A stretch of 64,000 nucleotides of DNA. It comes from Streptomyces pilosus (GTDB lineage: Bacteria; Actinomycetota; Actinomycetes; Streptomycetales; Streptomycetaceae). The position numbers and the translations under genes are program-made. Positions 30,813-38,378 of the stretch are shown here, piece by piece. The stretch spans positions 868,001 through 932,000 of the forward strand of contig NZ_BMTU01000001.1 of NCBI RefSeq assembly GCF_014649835.1. Reading direction: 5' to 3'. The number at the start of each line of letters is the position of its first letter. The first letter of the stretch is position 1. Below the pieces are notes generated by a model that did not search any database, was not told the DNA's origin, and was given only the letters and a program-made list of their open reading frames with translations.

Positions 30813-32213
30813 TCAGCCCTCGGTCTTCTCGCCGGCCTTCTCGTCCGCCTTGTCCTCGGCGGCGTCCGCGGCCTCGGCGGTCTCGGCGGTCTCGTCCTCT
30901 TCCTCGTCCTCGAGGTCGACGATCTCGCCGTTGGTGTCCTTGACGGTGGCCTTCTCGACCACGGCGGCCAGGGCCTTGCCGCGGGCGACCTCACCGACGA
31001 GGAGCGGGACCTGGCCCTGCTCGACGACGGCCTGGGCGAACTGGTCGGGGGACATGCCGGAGGAGGCGGCGCGCCGCATGAGGTGCTCGGTGAGCTCCTC
31101 CTGGTTGACGTTCAGCTTCTCCTGCTTGACGAGCTCGTCGAGGACGAACTGGGTCTTGATGCCCTTGACCGCGGCCTCGCGGGTCTCGGCGTCGAACTCC
31201 TCCTCGGTCTTGCCCTGGATCTCCAGGTACTTCGCGAGGTCGAGACCCATCTGGCCGAGCTGGTGGTGCTCGAGGTTGTGCTTGCGGGTGTTGATCTCGT
31301 CCTCGAGCAGCTTCTCGGGGACCGGGACCTCGACCAGCTCGAGCAGCTTCTCCAGGACACGCTCCTGCGCCTGCGTGGCCTGGTCGTACTGCTTCATGTT
31401 CTCCAGGCGCTTGCGGCTGTCCGCCCTGAGCTCCTCGAGGGTGTCGAACTCGGAGGCGAGCTGGGCGAAGTCGTCGTCCAGCTCGGGCAGCTCACGCGCG
31501 GCGACCTGGGTGACCTTGACGGTGACCTCGGCCTCCTTGCCGGCCGCCGAGCCACCCTTGAGCTCGGAGGTGAAGGTGGCCTCGCCACCGGCCTCCACGC
31601 CCTTCACGGCGTCGTCGATGCCGTCCAGCAGCTCACCGGAGCCGATGGTGTACGAGACGCCGTCGGCGACGCCGTCCTCGAGGACCTCGCCCTCGACCTT
31701 GGCCTGCAGGTCGATGGTGACGACGTCGCCGTCCTGAGCGGCGCGCTCCACCGGGGAGGTGGAGGCGAAGCGCTCGCGCAGCTCCTCGACGGCCTTGTCG
31801 ACGTCCTCGTCGGTGACCTCGACGGCGTCGACCTCGACCTCGATGCCGGAGTAGTCCGGGATCTCGATGGCGGGGCGGATGTCGACCTCGGCGGTGAAGT
31901 TCAGCGTCTCGCCGTCCTTCAGCTCCGTGATGTCGACCTCGGGCTGGCCCAGCGGGTTCAGCTCGGCCTCGTTGACCGCGTCGGTGTAGAACTTCGGGAG
32001 GGCGTCGTTGACGGCCTCCTCCAGCACCGCACCGCGGCCGAAGCGCTGGTCGATGACCCGGGCCGGGACCTTGCCCTTGCGGAAGCCCTTCACCGTGACC
32101 TGCTGGTTGATCTTCTTGTACGCCGCGTCGAGGCTGTCCTTGAGCTCCTCGAAGGGCACCTCGACAGTGAGCCGAACCCGGGTCGGGTTCAGGGTCTCCA
32201 CGGCGCTCTTCAC
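30813..32213 (-). CDS. tig: Trigger factor (ribosome-associated chaperone and peptidyl-prolyl isomerase)
   Basis: 466 aa. N-terminal ribosome-docking domain with the signature GFRKGKVP (about 43-50), a central FKBP-type PPIase domain (about 160-245, [14 protein letters not shown] through FTSELKGG), and a helical C-terminal chaperone domain. The last 45 residues are a Glu/Asp/Ala tail typical of actinobacterial homologues. Binds nascent chains at the ribosome exit. GTG start at 32213 with AAGGAGA upstream. Lies upstream of clpP1-clpP2-clpX as in many bacteria, but a terminator separates them. Confidence 0.97.
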   Translation of the reverse strand: MKSAVETLNPTRVRLTVEVPFEELKDSLDAAYKKINQQVTVKGFRKGKVPARVIDQRFGRGAVLEEAVNDALPKFYTDAVNEAELNPLGQPEVDITELKDGETLNFTAEVDIRPAIEIPDYSGIEVEVDAVEVTDEDVDKAVEELRERFASTSPVERAAQDGDVVTIDLQAKVEGEVLEDGVADGVSYTIGSGELLDGIDDAVKGVEAGGEATFTSELKGGSAAGKEAEVTVKVTQVAARELPELDDDFAQLASEFDTLEELRADSRKRLENMKQYDQATQAQERVLEKLLELVEVPVPEKLLEDEINTRKHNLEHHQLGQMGLDLAKYLEIQGKTEEEFDAETREAAVKGIKTQFVLDELVKQEKLNVNQEELTEHLMRRAASSGMSPDQFAQAVVEQGQVPLLVGEVARGKALAAVVEKATVKDTNGEIVDLEDEEEDETAETAEAADAAEDKADEKAGEKTEG

Positions 32214-32378
32214 GGTTCGGTCTCCTTGTGGCTGACTTCTCGGGTTCTGCCGGGACCAGAGCGGTCCGGCCGATTCGCCGCCCGGAGGACTTCAGAGACA
32301 CACAGGGCGTGCAGCTTGCATAGTAACGGCAGCGGCTACGGCACCCAAAAGGCGATCACCGGCGGATGGGCAGGTGGC

Positions 32379-32455
32379 TGGTCGGGGTGGCGGGATTTGA
32401 ACCCACGGCCTTCCGCTCCCAAAGCGGACGCGCTACCAAGCTGCGCCACACCCCG
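32379..32455 (-). tRNA. tRNA-Pro (anticodon TGG)
   Basis: Complete cloverleaf on the minus strand: 7-bp acceptor CGGGGTG/CACCCCG, D arm, anticodon loop TTTGGGA with stem TCCGC/GCGGA, and T arm with GGTTCAAATCC. Discriminator A and an encoded CCA (32379-32381). Anticodon TGG reads CCA and, by wobble, other Pro codons. Confidence 0.95.
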
Positions 32456-32622
32456 TCTGGTGCGAGACGAAGGGTACATGCACCCGGGCGGAACGGCCTC
32501 CGCATTCCCGCGCGCGGTGCGGTCGCGCGCGGCGGGTCCGGAAACGGGGTGTGCGACGAGGGCGTACGACCCGCTACGATGCCTGTCAGTGCCGCGGCCT
32601 TCCGACGCGCGGCGCGCTCCGT

Positions 32623-32696
32623 GCGGGCGTAGCTCAATGGTAGAGCCCCAGTCTTCCAAACTGGCTACGCGGGTTCGATTCCCGTCGCCCGCTCCA
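32623..32696 (+). tRNA. tRNA-Gly (anticodon TCC), integration site of the AICE
   Basis: Acceptor GCGGGCG/CGCCCGC, D arm GCTCAATGGTAGAGC, anticodon loop CTTCCAA in stem CCAGT/ACTGG, T loop GGTTCGATTCC, then T and an encoded CCA. The 3' part from 32652 is repeated exactly at 42898-42940, so the element entered here and restored the tRNA with its own copy. Confidence 0.96.
32652..32694. repeat. attL core (43 bp)
   Basis: Begins at TCTTCCAAACTGG in the anticodon loop region and ends at CCCGCTC, identical over 43 bp to 42898-42940. Lies inside the intact tRNA-Gly. Confidence 0.93.
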
Positions 32697-32703
32697 CATG
32701 GCT

Positions 32704-32742
32704 CAGGGCCAGGTCAGAGGATCTTTCCTCCGCCTGGCCCTG
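32704..32742 (+). terminator. Element-borne terminator behind tRNA-Gly
   Basis: CAGGGCCAGG pairs with CCTGGCCCTG, with an inner AGAGGA/TCCTC segment. It has the same position, spacing and flanking word GGCTCAGGGCC as the chromosomal terminator at 42950-42989, but a different sequence. It ends transcripts of the tRNA, and possibly int from the other side. Confidence 0.8.
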
Positions 32743-32762
32743 ACCGCTTTCCGGGGTCCCGA

Positions 32763-33911
32763 TCAATCAGTCGTGTCCCCGGCGTGCCCCTTGGGCTTCC
32801 GATCCCTGCCCTTCCTGCCCCTGTCGACGAGCCCGGACACGGCATCGGCGATCAGCCGGTCACGCTCGGCGCTGGCGTGTTGGTAGATCAGCGCGGCCCG
32901 GGCGGTGCTGTGGCCCATGCGCGCCATCAGCTCGCGGGTGCTGGCACCGGTCGACGCGGCGAGCGTGTTGCCGGTGTGCCGAAGATCATGGAAGTGCAGG
33001 GCCTTGACCCCGATGTCGTCGCACGCCTTACGCCACAGCCGGTTGAAGTGGTTCCGTCGCGGAGTCGCCCCCTTCGCGCCCACGAACACCCGGCCATCCG
33101 CACCCGGTTCGGCGTACTTGTTCAGATGCTCACGGATCTCCGGGAGGATCGCGGCCGGGATCGAGACCGTGCGCTTGCCGGCCGCGCTCTTGGGTGCCTT
33201 GATTTCACGCTGTCCGTTGTTGAGTTCGGCGACGGCCCGGCGGACGCGCACGGCAGCGTGGTCGAGGTCGATGTCCCGACGATGCAGACCGATCAGTTCG
33301 CCCCAGCGCAGGCCGAGGAAACCGGCCATGAGCACGAGCACCCGGTAGCGCGGCTGGATGGCGTCGGCCAGGTCGTAGACCTCCTGCACGGTCGCGGTCG
33401 GCCGCTCAGGTGTGTGCACCACGCTCGCACCTTTGATCGTGCACGGATTGCGCCGGATCATCTGGTCAGCGACAGCGGTGCCCAGGATGGCGCGAAGCAG
33501 GGCGTACGCCTTGGCAACGGTCGTGGGCCCCGTCCCGGCAGCGAGCTTGTCCGCACGCCAGCGACGCACGAGCGGGGGCGAGATGTCGGCAACGTTGACG
33601 GGCTCGAACGTGGGTGCGAGGTGGTGCCGGAGTAACGAGGCGTAGAGCTGCCGCGTCCGCGTGGTCACCTCGCGTTCCTCAATCCAGGCAGCGGCATACG
33701 GACCGAATGCCACCTTCCCGGCGTCAGGGTCGTGCCAATCACCGCGTCGCATCTCGGTTTGCTTATCGGCAAGCCAGGCGTCCGCGTCCTTCTTCGTACG
33801 GAAAGTCTCAGGGGCCGGTCGGAGCATGCCGTCAGGACCAACGTAGCGGGCTTGATAGCGGCCGGACGGGAGCTTGCGGACCCGGCCGAACTGGCGACGC
33901 TTCCCTGCCAT
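32763..33911 (-). CDS. int: AICE tyrosine-recombinase integrase
   Basis: 382 aa. N-terminal AP2-like/arm-binding region (GRYQARYVGPDG), a SAM-like core-binding domain about 70-170, and a catalytic domain with Arg in GLRWGEL (about 200), HxxR in HDLRHTGNT (about 305), His in MGHST and the nucleophile Tyr in LIYQHAS (about 340). Site-specific recombination between attP and the tRNA-Gly site. ATG at 33911 overlaps the xis stop by one base (TGATG), so the two are translated together. It lies next to attL, as usual. The basic Lys/Arg tail (RKGRDRKPKG) may aid DNA binding. Confidence 0.95.
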   Translation of the reverse strand: MAGKRRQFGRVRKLPSGRYQARYVGPDGMLRPAPETFRTKKDADAWLADKQTEMRRGDWHDPDAGKVAFGPYAAAWIEEREVTTRTRQLYASLLRHHLAPTFEPVNVADISPPLVRRWRADKLAAGTGPTTVAKAYALLRAILGTAVADQMIRRNPCTIKGASVVHTPERPTATVQEVYDLADAIQPRYRVLVLMAGFLGLRWGELIGLHRRDIDLDHAAVRVRRAVAELNNGQREIKAPKSAAGKRTVSIPAAILPEIREHLNKYAEPGADGRVFVGAKGATPRRNHFNRLWRKACDDIGVKALHFHDLRHTGNTLAASTGASTRELMARMGHSTARAALIYQHASAERDRLIADAVSGLVDRGRKGRDRKPKGHAGDTTD

Positions 33912-34120
33912 CAGGCAGCCACCCCCCGGACAGCTCCACTAGGCCGGCGAGGCTGAACCGTGTTGGACTTAATCAGCGCGCACACGGCACTTTCGCGAAT
34001 GCGCACATGCCTTCCAACCTTGACGTACTCGATGCGCCTTTCCTCGATCAGCCTCCGAGGGAAACGCACCGTTGTCCCCAGCAGTTCGGCGACCTGGTCC
34101 ACGGTCAGCAATCGGTCCAT
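33911..34120 (-). CDS. xis: Excisionase (MerR-like helix-turn-helix)
   Basis: 69 aa beginning MDRLLTVDQVAELLGT with the winged-helix arrangement RRLIEERRIEYVKVGRHVRI typical of DNA-binding excisionases (helix_turn_helix_17 type). Directs Int toward excision. ATG at 34120 behind AGGGGAGGA; a longer open frame upstream overlaps repSA and is not coding. One-base overlap with int, 2 bp after repSA. The repSA-xis-int order is that of pSAM2. Confidence 0.92.
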   Translation of the reverse strand: MDRLLTVDQVAELLGTTVRFPRRLIEERRIEYVKVGRHVRIRESAVCALIKSNTVQPRRPSGAVRGVAA

Positions 34121-34122
34121 GT

Positions 34123-35508
34123 TCAGTCCTCCCCTTGGGCATCGAGGTCTTGCAGGGCTTCCCGGGCGGTTTCGCGGTTGTGTTGGATGTCGCGGCGGAT
34201 GTTGGCGGCGAGCCAGGATTCGCCGGGTGTGTGGCCGTGGCCGGCGTAGGTCCAATGGGCGAGGGTGAGCGTGGTTGCTTCCTGGTCGTCGGGGTCGGGC
34301 AGGCCAAGGGCTTGGCGTTGCTGCGTGGCGCGGTAGTCGGCGCGGGTCTGGCGGAGGGCACCGAGGGTGGTGGAGTAGCGGCGGGACTTGGTGGAGAAGT
34401 GGCCACGGAAGCCGAGCATGTGGGCCCAATCGCGCAGCTTGCGGTCCGGGTAGAGCGCATGGAGGTCGAGGCACGCGGCGATGAGCCGGGCCGGGTGGTC
34501 GGGCACGCCGAGCAGGACGAGGGCTTCCTTGTTACCGATGCGGCGGTCCACGGTGCCGGTGGTTTCAGCGGCCTTGGTGGCGTACTTGGCGACGTAGGAG
34601 GCGACGGCCTGTTCGCTGATCTCCTCGCCGTCACCGAAGGCCCGGATCGGCCGTACATCGAGCTGTGTGCCCCACCGCAGGGTGCGGGCGGGCTGGTCCC
34701 CGGACGGGGGCACGTCGACTGCCACGCGCGCAGCAGCGGCATGGATCGCGTCGGTGAGCAGGTCGAGGGTGGCCCAGGCCGGCGGGGGATCGTCTGGCCC
34801 GGCGGGGCCGTCGAAGCGGATCACGGCATGGAAGTGCACTGACCCGCGCTTTTGGTACTCGGCGACCTTGCCGAAGGCAACGCGGGACTGTTCTTTGGCG
34901 TCCTTCTGTGTGAGTCCGGCGCGCTTGGCGATCTCGCGGCGCAGGTAGATCGTGAAGTAGCGCCACAGCTCGGAGGCGTGGTTGTTCCACAGCACCGCGC
35001 TCGCGTAGTCGTAGGTGTCGGGGTCGAGCGGTGTGCCCAGCTCCGGGGCGTCCTCGTCGTGGCGGGTGCCGCAGCGGCAGGGCCGGTTGCCGGGCCGGTT
35101 GTGGACCGGGCCGAACGAGGGTGCGGTGAGGGTGGCGAAGACCCGCGGGTGGTCGCGGATCGTCTCGGGGGTGCCCTTGGCCGGGTCGCCGACGAGGCCG
35201 GCGCGGATCAGGTGGTAGGTGTCGCCGGCGTAGGTCCAGGCGCATGCCGGGCAGCGGGAGGCGCGGCGGTTGCCGCAGGCTACGCGGAGCCGTCCGCCGG
35301 GTTCGGTGTCGGTCGAGTAGGAGTGCAGCACGTGTCCGGTTGCGGCGTCGCGGGTGACGGTCGAGCCCTGGAGGTGGATCGGGTCGGAGCAGCCGCCGGT
35401 GCGGCGGATCTGGTCTTGGATGCGGTCGAAGCCGGTGGACCCGGCCAGCCTCAGCACGTCGGCGAGGGTGGCCGGGTCCAGGCCCGCCATGGTGGCGGCG
35501 TTGGTCAC
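34123..35508 (-). CDS. repSA: RepSA-type rolling-circle replication initiator
   Basis: 461 aa. Cys-rich N-terminal part (CGNRRASRCPACAWTYAG; CRCGTRHDED) followed by a HUH-like motif GSVHFHAVIRFD (His225, His227) and candidate nicking tyrosines in SYVAKYATK (305, 309). Initiates replication of the excised circle by nicking the double-strand origin (family knowledge). GTG at 35508 is chosen because AGGAGGTG precedes it and it overlaps the methyltransferase stop (GTGA); an ATG at 35490 is possible. The frame continues open beyond 36300 but that is a shadow of the methyltransferase gene. Confidence 0.92.
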   Translation of the reverse strand: MTNAATMAGLDPATLADVLRLAGSTGFDRIQDQIRRTGGCSDPIHLQGSTVTRDAATGHVLHSYSTDTEPGGRLRVACGNRRASRCPACAWTYAGDTYHLIRAGLVGDPAKGTPETIRDHPRVFATLTAPSFGPVHNRPGNRPCRCGTRHDEDAPELGTPLDPDTYDYASAVLWNNHASELWRYFTIYLRREIAKRAGLTQKDAKEQSRVAFGKVAEYQKRGSVHFHAVIRFDGPAGPDDPPPAWATLDLLTDAIHAAAARVAVDVPPSGDQPARTLRWGTQLDVRPIRAFGDGEEISEQAVASYVAKYATKAAETTGTVDRRIGNKEALVLLGVPDHPARLIAACLDLHALYPDRKLRDWAHMLGFRGHFSTKSRRYSTTLGALRQTRADYRATQQRQALGLPDPDDQEATTLTLAHWTYAGHGHTPGESWLAANIRRDIQHNRETAREALQDLDAQGED

Positions 35509-36203
35509 GCGAACACCTCCTGGCGGGCGGTCACGAAGGCGTGGCCGATCCAGTGGGTGTAGGCGGGCGGGATCGCCTCGGTCAGTTCCTCGCGGACGTC
35601 GGTCCAGGTGATGCCCATGGCGTGCTGCATTTCGGGGACGGTGGCTTTGCCGCCGCCGTTGCCGTATGCGGCGACATAGGGGCCGGTGCGGTGGACGCCG
35701 TGGCGGTGGCCGCGTACGTAGCCCCGGTGCCGTGGATGAGCCGGTTTCGGGGTGGACCAGCGGCCGAGTTCGAAGTTGCGGTGTCGCAGGACGCCGAGGC
35801 CGAACATCTCCCCGCAGAGGGTGAGGTCTTTGCGGATCTCGGCCCGTCCGTTGGGCTGCTCGATCACGTACGGCAGGCCCGTGCGGTCGAGGAGTTCGCG
35901 GGTGGCTGCCACGAGGTCGGCGTGCGTGCCGCCCCAGCCCTGGGAGGCGTTGGTTCCCACGGTCAGCGTGCAGCCGGCCTGGCAGGGCGGGGAGGCGTGC
36001 ACGAGGGTGTACCGCTCGGTGTCGCCCGTCTCGATCAGGTGGGCGAGGTATTCCAGCGCGTCGCCCCGGTGGTAGGCGAAGGGGTAGCGGGGTCGGTCGG
36101 CGATGTCGCAGCCGTCGACCGTGAATCCGGCGCGGTGGTAGCCCATGGCGGCCCCGCCGGCGCAGGAGAACAGGTCGAGGACGCGGCCCGGTGCGGTGGT
36201 CAT
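35505..36203 (-). CDS. C5-cytosine-methyltransferase-like DNA methylase
   Basis: 232 aa. Motif I VLDLFSCAGGAAMGYHRAGF (SAM binding), motif IV ASPPCQAG with the candidate catalytic Cys, and a motif VI equivalent YVIEQPNG where typical enzymes have ENV. It is short, the usual target-recognition region before the end being reduced (LCGEMFGLGVLRHRNFELG). Similar to phage- and plasmid-borne DNA methylases. ATG at 36203, overlapped by the stop of the upstream gene (ATGA) and itself overlapping repSA (GTGA). No cognate nuclease lies near, so host-restriction evasion or regulation is more likely than a restriction-modification pair. Confidence 0.85.
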   Translation of the reverse strand: MTTAPGRVLDLFSCAGGAAMGYHRAGFTVDGCDIADRPRYPFAYHRGDALEYLAHLIETGDTERYTLVHASPPCQAGCTLTVGTNASQGWGGTHADLVAATRELLDRTGLPYVIEQPNGRAEIRKDLTLCGEMFGLGVLRHRNFELGRWSTPKPAHPRHRGYVRGHRHGVHRTGPYVAAYGNGGGKATVPEMQHAMGITWTDVREELTEAIPPAYTHWIGHAFVTARQEVFA

Positions 36204-36454
36204 CGGGCACCGTCCTTGCGGCTCTTGCGCGGGGGGTCGGAGTGGAAGCGGCGGGTGCCCAGGTCGCGGCCCTCGTGCTCGTGGCGGGGGGCGCTGGGGT
36301 GGCGGTCGTTCCAGTCCTCCGCGCACACCTTGTGGACGGGCTCACCGTCGTGGGAGCGCAGCGGGGTGGGCTTGCCGCACTGGGTGCAGGGGCAGTCGCC
36401 GCCGTGGTCGTAGTGTTGGCTGGAGGTCCAGTTCAGGAGTCCCACGACGGTCAC
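36200..36454 (-). CDS. Small CxxC zinc-ribbon-like protein of the AICE
   Basis: 84 aa: VVGLLNWTSSQHYDHGGD, then CPCTQC, a charged middle (KVCAEDWNDRHP) and a basic tail. The Cys/His pattern (CxCxxC ... C) suggests one bound zinc. Family not recognised beyond similar small proteins in Streptomyces elements. GTG at 36454 overlaps the stop of the 59-aa gene (GTGA), and its own TGA overlaps the methylase ATG. The tight chain of overlaps supports coding. Confidence 0.75.
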   Translation of the reverse strand: MTVVGLLNWTSSQHYDHGGDCPCTQCGKPTPLRSHDGEPVHKVCAEDWNDRHPSAPRHEHEGRDLGTRRFHSDPPRKSRKDGAR

Positions 36455-36630
36455 CTCCCGGCGCGGACGACACCGGCGGGGGCGGTGTGGCCGGTGCCCT
36501 TGCAGGTCGGGCAGGGGACGCGGAGGGTGGCGCGGGTGCCGTCGGTGTGGCGGGTGCCGGTGGTGATCGCGGCGGTGGCGAAGCCGTCGCAGTCGCGGCA
36601 GACGCGCGTGTTCGGGGCGTGCTGGGGCAT
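36451..36630 (-). CDS. 59-aa double CxxC (DnaJ-type zinc) protein
   Basis: Reads MPQHAPNTRVCRDCDGF ... CPTCKGTGH ... VVRAGR. Two CxxCxG-like knuckles resemble the zinc centre of DnaJ. ATG at 36630 lies behind a GGGAAGC purine stretch; the TGA overlaps the next gene's GTG. A second, similar 58-aa protein sits at 38185-38361. Probably a small RNA-, DNA- or protein-binding factor of the element; role unknown. Confidence 0.75.
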   Translation of the reverse strand: MPQHAPNTRVCRDCDGFATAAITTGTRHTDGTRATLRVPCPTCKGTGHTAPAGVVRAGR

Positions 36631-36722
36631 GATGAGGCTTCCCTTTCGGGTCCGTTGGATCTGGAAGGTGAGGGCCGTCCGGGGCGGCGGATACTTGGCG
36701 GTAGAGGCCGCCCCGGAGGGCG

Positions 36723-36962
36723 TTAGCGTCGGCGGTTGCGGCGACGCGGGGGGTTGACCGGCGGGAGGGCGTCGTAGGCGGTGCGGCCCTGCTCGAAGGA
36801 GGCGCGGTCGTCGCCGTTCATGCCGGTCTCGCCGATCTGTCGGTTGATGCGCCTCACGGTCTTGCGGTCGCCGTGGCGCTGGGCGATGGCGTATTCGCGG
36901 CCGAGTTCGGCCATCTGCGGGTTGGCCGGGGTGTCGTTGCTCTTGCGGCTGAAGAAGCCCAT
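36723..36962 (-). CDS. 79-aa basic hypothetical AICE protein
   Basis: Begins MGFFSRKSNDTPANPQMAEL, followed by a helical, charged region (GREYAIAQRHGDRKTVRRIN) and an Arg-rich tail (RRRNRRR). ATG at 36962, one base beyond the SpdD stop. Small soluble protein; function not recognised. Common next to spdD in related elements, as far as I can recall. Confidence 0.72.
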   Translation of the reverse strand: MGFFSRKSNDTPANPQMAELGREYAIAQRHGDRKTVRRINRQIGETGMNGDDRASFEQGRTAYDALPPVNPPRRRNRRR

Positions 36963-36963
36963 G

Positions 36964-37254
36964 TCATTTGCCCTTCCGTGTTTTGGAGGTGCGGTTGATG
37001 GCGTAGCTGAGTCCGCCGGTGGCCGACAGGACCGCAACGGCCGCGCCGGCGACGACCTGGACGACGAAGGCGATCACCAGCAGCACTGCGACCGATCCCG
37101 TGACGACGACCAGCGTCAGGACGATCGGGCCCGTGTAGGAGCGGGGTGCTTCCTGCACGATCACGACGCGGCGCAGGTCGGTGCCGGGCGGGATCTGCCG
37201 GTAGAGGTCGGCGGGGATGTGTCCGGCGCGGATCTGGTCTTCGGGGAGCTGCAT
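36964..37254 (-). CDS. spdD: SpdD-like plasmid spread protein
   Basis: 96 aa: soluble start (MQLPEDQIRAGHIPADLYRQ), then two hydrophobic helices (about 44-66 and 68-84) and a basic end (NRTSKTRKGK). It matches the pattern of SpdD proteins that help an incoming element spread through septa of the recipient mycelium. ATG at 37254. Follows the 60-aa transfer protein by 15 bp; part of the transfer operon. Confidence 0.78.
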   Translation of the reverse strand: MQLPEDQIRAGHIPADLYRQIPPGTDLRRVVIVQEAPRSYTGPIVLTLVVVTGSVAVLLVIAFVVQVVAGAAVAVLSATGGLSYAINRTSKTRKGK

Positions 37255-37269
37255 GGTGGTGTCCTCCTC

Positions 37270-37452
37270 TCAGGTGCAGCGGTGGGTACGGGCGGCGAGT
37301 TCGGCCGCCGAGCGGTCGCGGTGCTCGGTGGAGAAGCCGCATCCCGGGGCGGTGCAGGCGGCGGCGTGTCGGATCTGGCCGCGGCCGTTGTTGAACGTGC
37401 CGACCCTCACGGGGCCGATGCGGATCACTGCGTAGAAGCGGTTCGGGCGCAC
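37270..37452 (-). CDS. Mobile element transfer protein (60 aa)
   Basis: Reads RPNRFYAVIRIGPVRVGTFN, then a small Cys/His cluster (CTAPGCGFSTEH ... THRC) that could bind one zinc. This is the small protein family usually labelled mobile element transfer protein in Streptomyces AICEs. GTG at 37452 behind a near-perfect ribosome-binding site, GAAAGGAGGTGA. Lies between spdB and spdD. Confidence 0.82.
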   Translation of the reverse strand: MRPNRFYAVIRIGPVRVGTFNNGRGQIRHAAACTAPGCGFSTEHRDRSAAELAARTHRCT

Positions 37453-37468
37453 GAGGGGTCACCTCCTT

Positions 37469-38107
37469 TCAGGCGAGTTGGGCGACGATTGCGCCGGCGA
37501 GGTCTTCCGGGATGCCGAGGCGAGCGCGCAGGGTGGCGGTGTCGATGTCGGTTCCGGTGCGGGTGCGGTGCTCGGTGGCGACCTTGCGTGCGTGGTCGAC
37601 CAGCGCCGGAGGCACCGCCGGCGCCGGGACTTCCGGCAGGGCCGGGGCAGGCTCCGGTGTGGCGGTCTCCGGAGCAGGTTCGGGCACCTCCGGTCGGTCG
37701 ATGACCGGGGCAGGACCGGGCTCGGGTTTCGGGGCTAGCGGCCGGTCGGGTGGGGTGTGGACGAGGAGGGTTCCGCCGAGGAAGGCGAGCGCGGGCCAGC
37801 CGGCGACGAGGATGCGCAGCCAGGCAGGGACGTGGTCGAGGTCGAGGAGGCCGGCGGTCGCGACGTTGGCGCCGAGGGAGGCGACCAGGGCGATGACGAA
37901 CCAGGTCCAGGCCGAGCGGTCCCGGCGGGCGGTGCGCAACCGTCGCCAGGCGGCGACCAGGAGCAGGTCGACGGAGACCGGGTAGGCCCAGGCCTTCCAG
38001 CCGGTCTGTCCGGCTGCTTCGGCGAGGTCGTGCAGGTGGGCGAAGGACAGGGCACCGGCGATCACGGCTTGGATGAGTACGGCGTCGATGCGGATCGAGC
38101 GGGACAC
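37469..38107 (-). CDS. spdB: SpdB-like DUF2637 spread protein
   Basis: 212 aa. Four hydrophobic helices over residues 10-120 (IDAVLIQAVIAGALSFAHLH; WAYPVSVDLLLVAAW; TWFVIALVASLGANVATAG; ILVAGWPALAFLGGTLL) form the DUF2637 domain. A Pro/Glu-rich linker and a C-terminal helix-turn-helix-like part (IDTATLRARLGIPEDLAGAIV) follow. Needed for spread in the recipient mycelium (family knowledge). GTG at 38107 is chosen, 8 nt after GGAGGTGA; the open frame to 38188 lacks a site. Confidence 0.87.
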   Translation of the reverse strand: MSRSIRIDAVLIQAVIAGALSFAHLHDLAEAAGQTGWKAWAYPVSVDLLLVAAWRRLRTARRDRSAWTWFVIALVASLGANVATAGLLDLDHVPAWLRILVAGWPALAFLGGTLLVHTPPDRPLAPKPEPGPAPVIDRPEVPEPAPETATPEPAPALPEVPAPAVPPALVDHARKVATEHRTRTGTDIDTATLRARLGIPEDLAGAIVAQLA

Positions 38108-38184
38108 GTCTTCACCTCCGTTCACGGGGTCGAGCCGGGGGCGGGGCGGAACACGGGTGGCCGTGCCGCCCGGCCCCGGCGGGT

Positions 38185-38361
38185 TCACTCGGTGGTGGGT
38201 GCTTCACCGGAGCCGAAGCAGGTCAGGCACATGGCCGCCTGCCGGTGCTCGGTGGCACGGCCCTTGCGGGGGCCGACCCGGACGGTTTCGGCGATGTCCC
38301 CGTTGCCGTCGCAGTCCGGGCACTTCGGGATGCGAGGCTTGGCGCGCTTGCGTGGAGCCAT
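38185..38361 (-). CDS. 58-aa double CxxC (DnaJ-type zinc) protein
   Basis: Reads MAPRKRAKPRIPKCPDCDGN ... MCLTCFGSGEAPTTE. Basic N-terminus and two CxxCxG knuckles 27 residues apart; a likely single-zinc fold related in pattern to the 59-aa protein at 36451-36630. ATG at 38361, 17 bp after traSA. Role in transfer unknown. Confidence 0.78.
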   Translation of the reverse strand: MAPRKRAKPRIPKCPDCDGNGDIAETVRVGPRKGRATEHRQAAMCLTCFGSGEAPTTE

Positions 38362-38378
38362 GAGCGGATCCCCTCCGG

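Noticed and set aside
34123..36345. A single 740-aa protein from the longest frame covering repSA
   Set aside because: The first 280 residues lie antiphase over the methyltransferase gene and lack family similarity. GTG 35508 with a good ribosome-binding site explains the real start.
35505..36630. Restriction-modification system in the AICE
   Set aside because: A methyltransferase is present but none of the neighbours has nuclease motifs; they are very small CxxC proteins.
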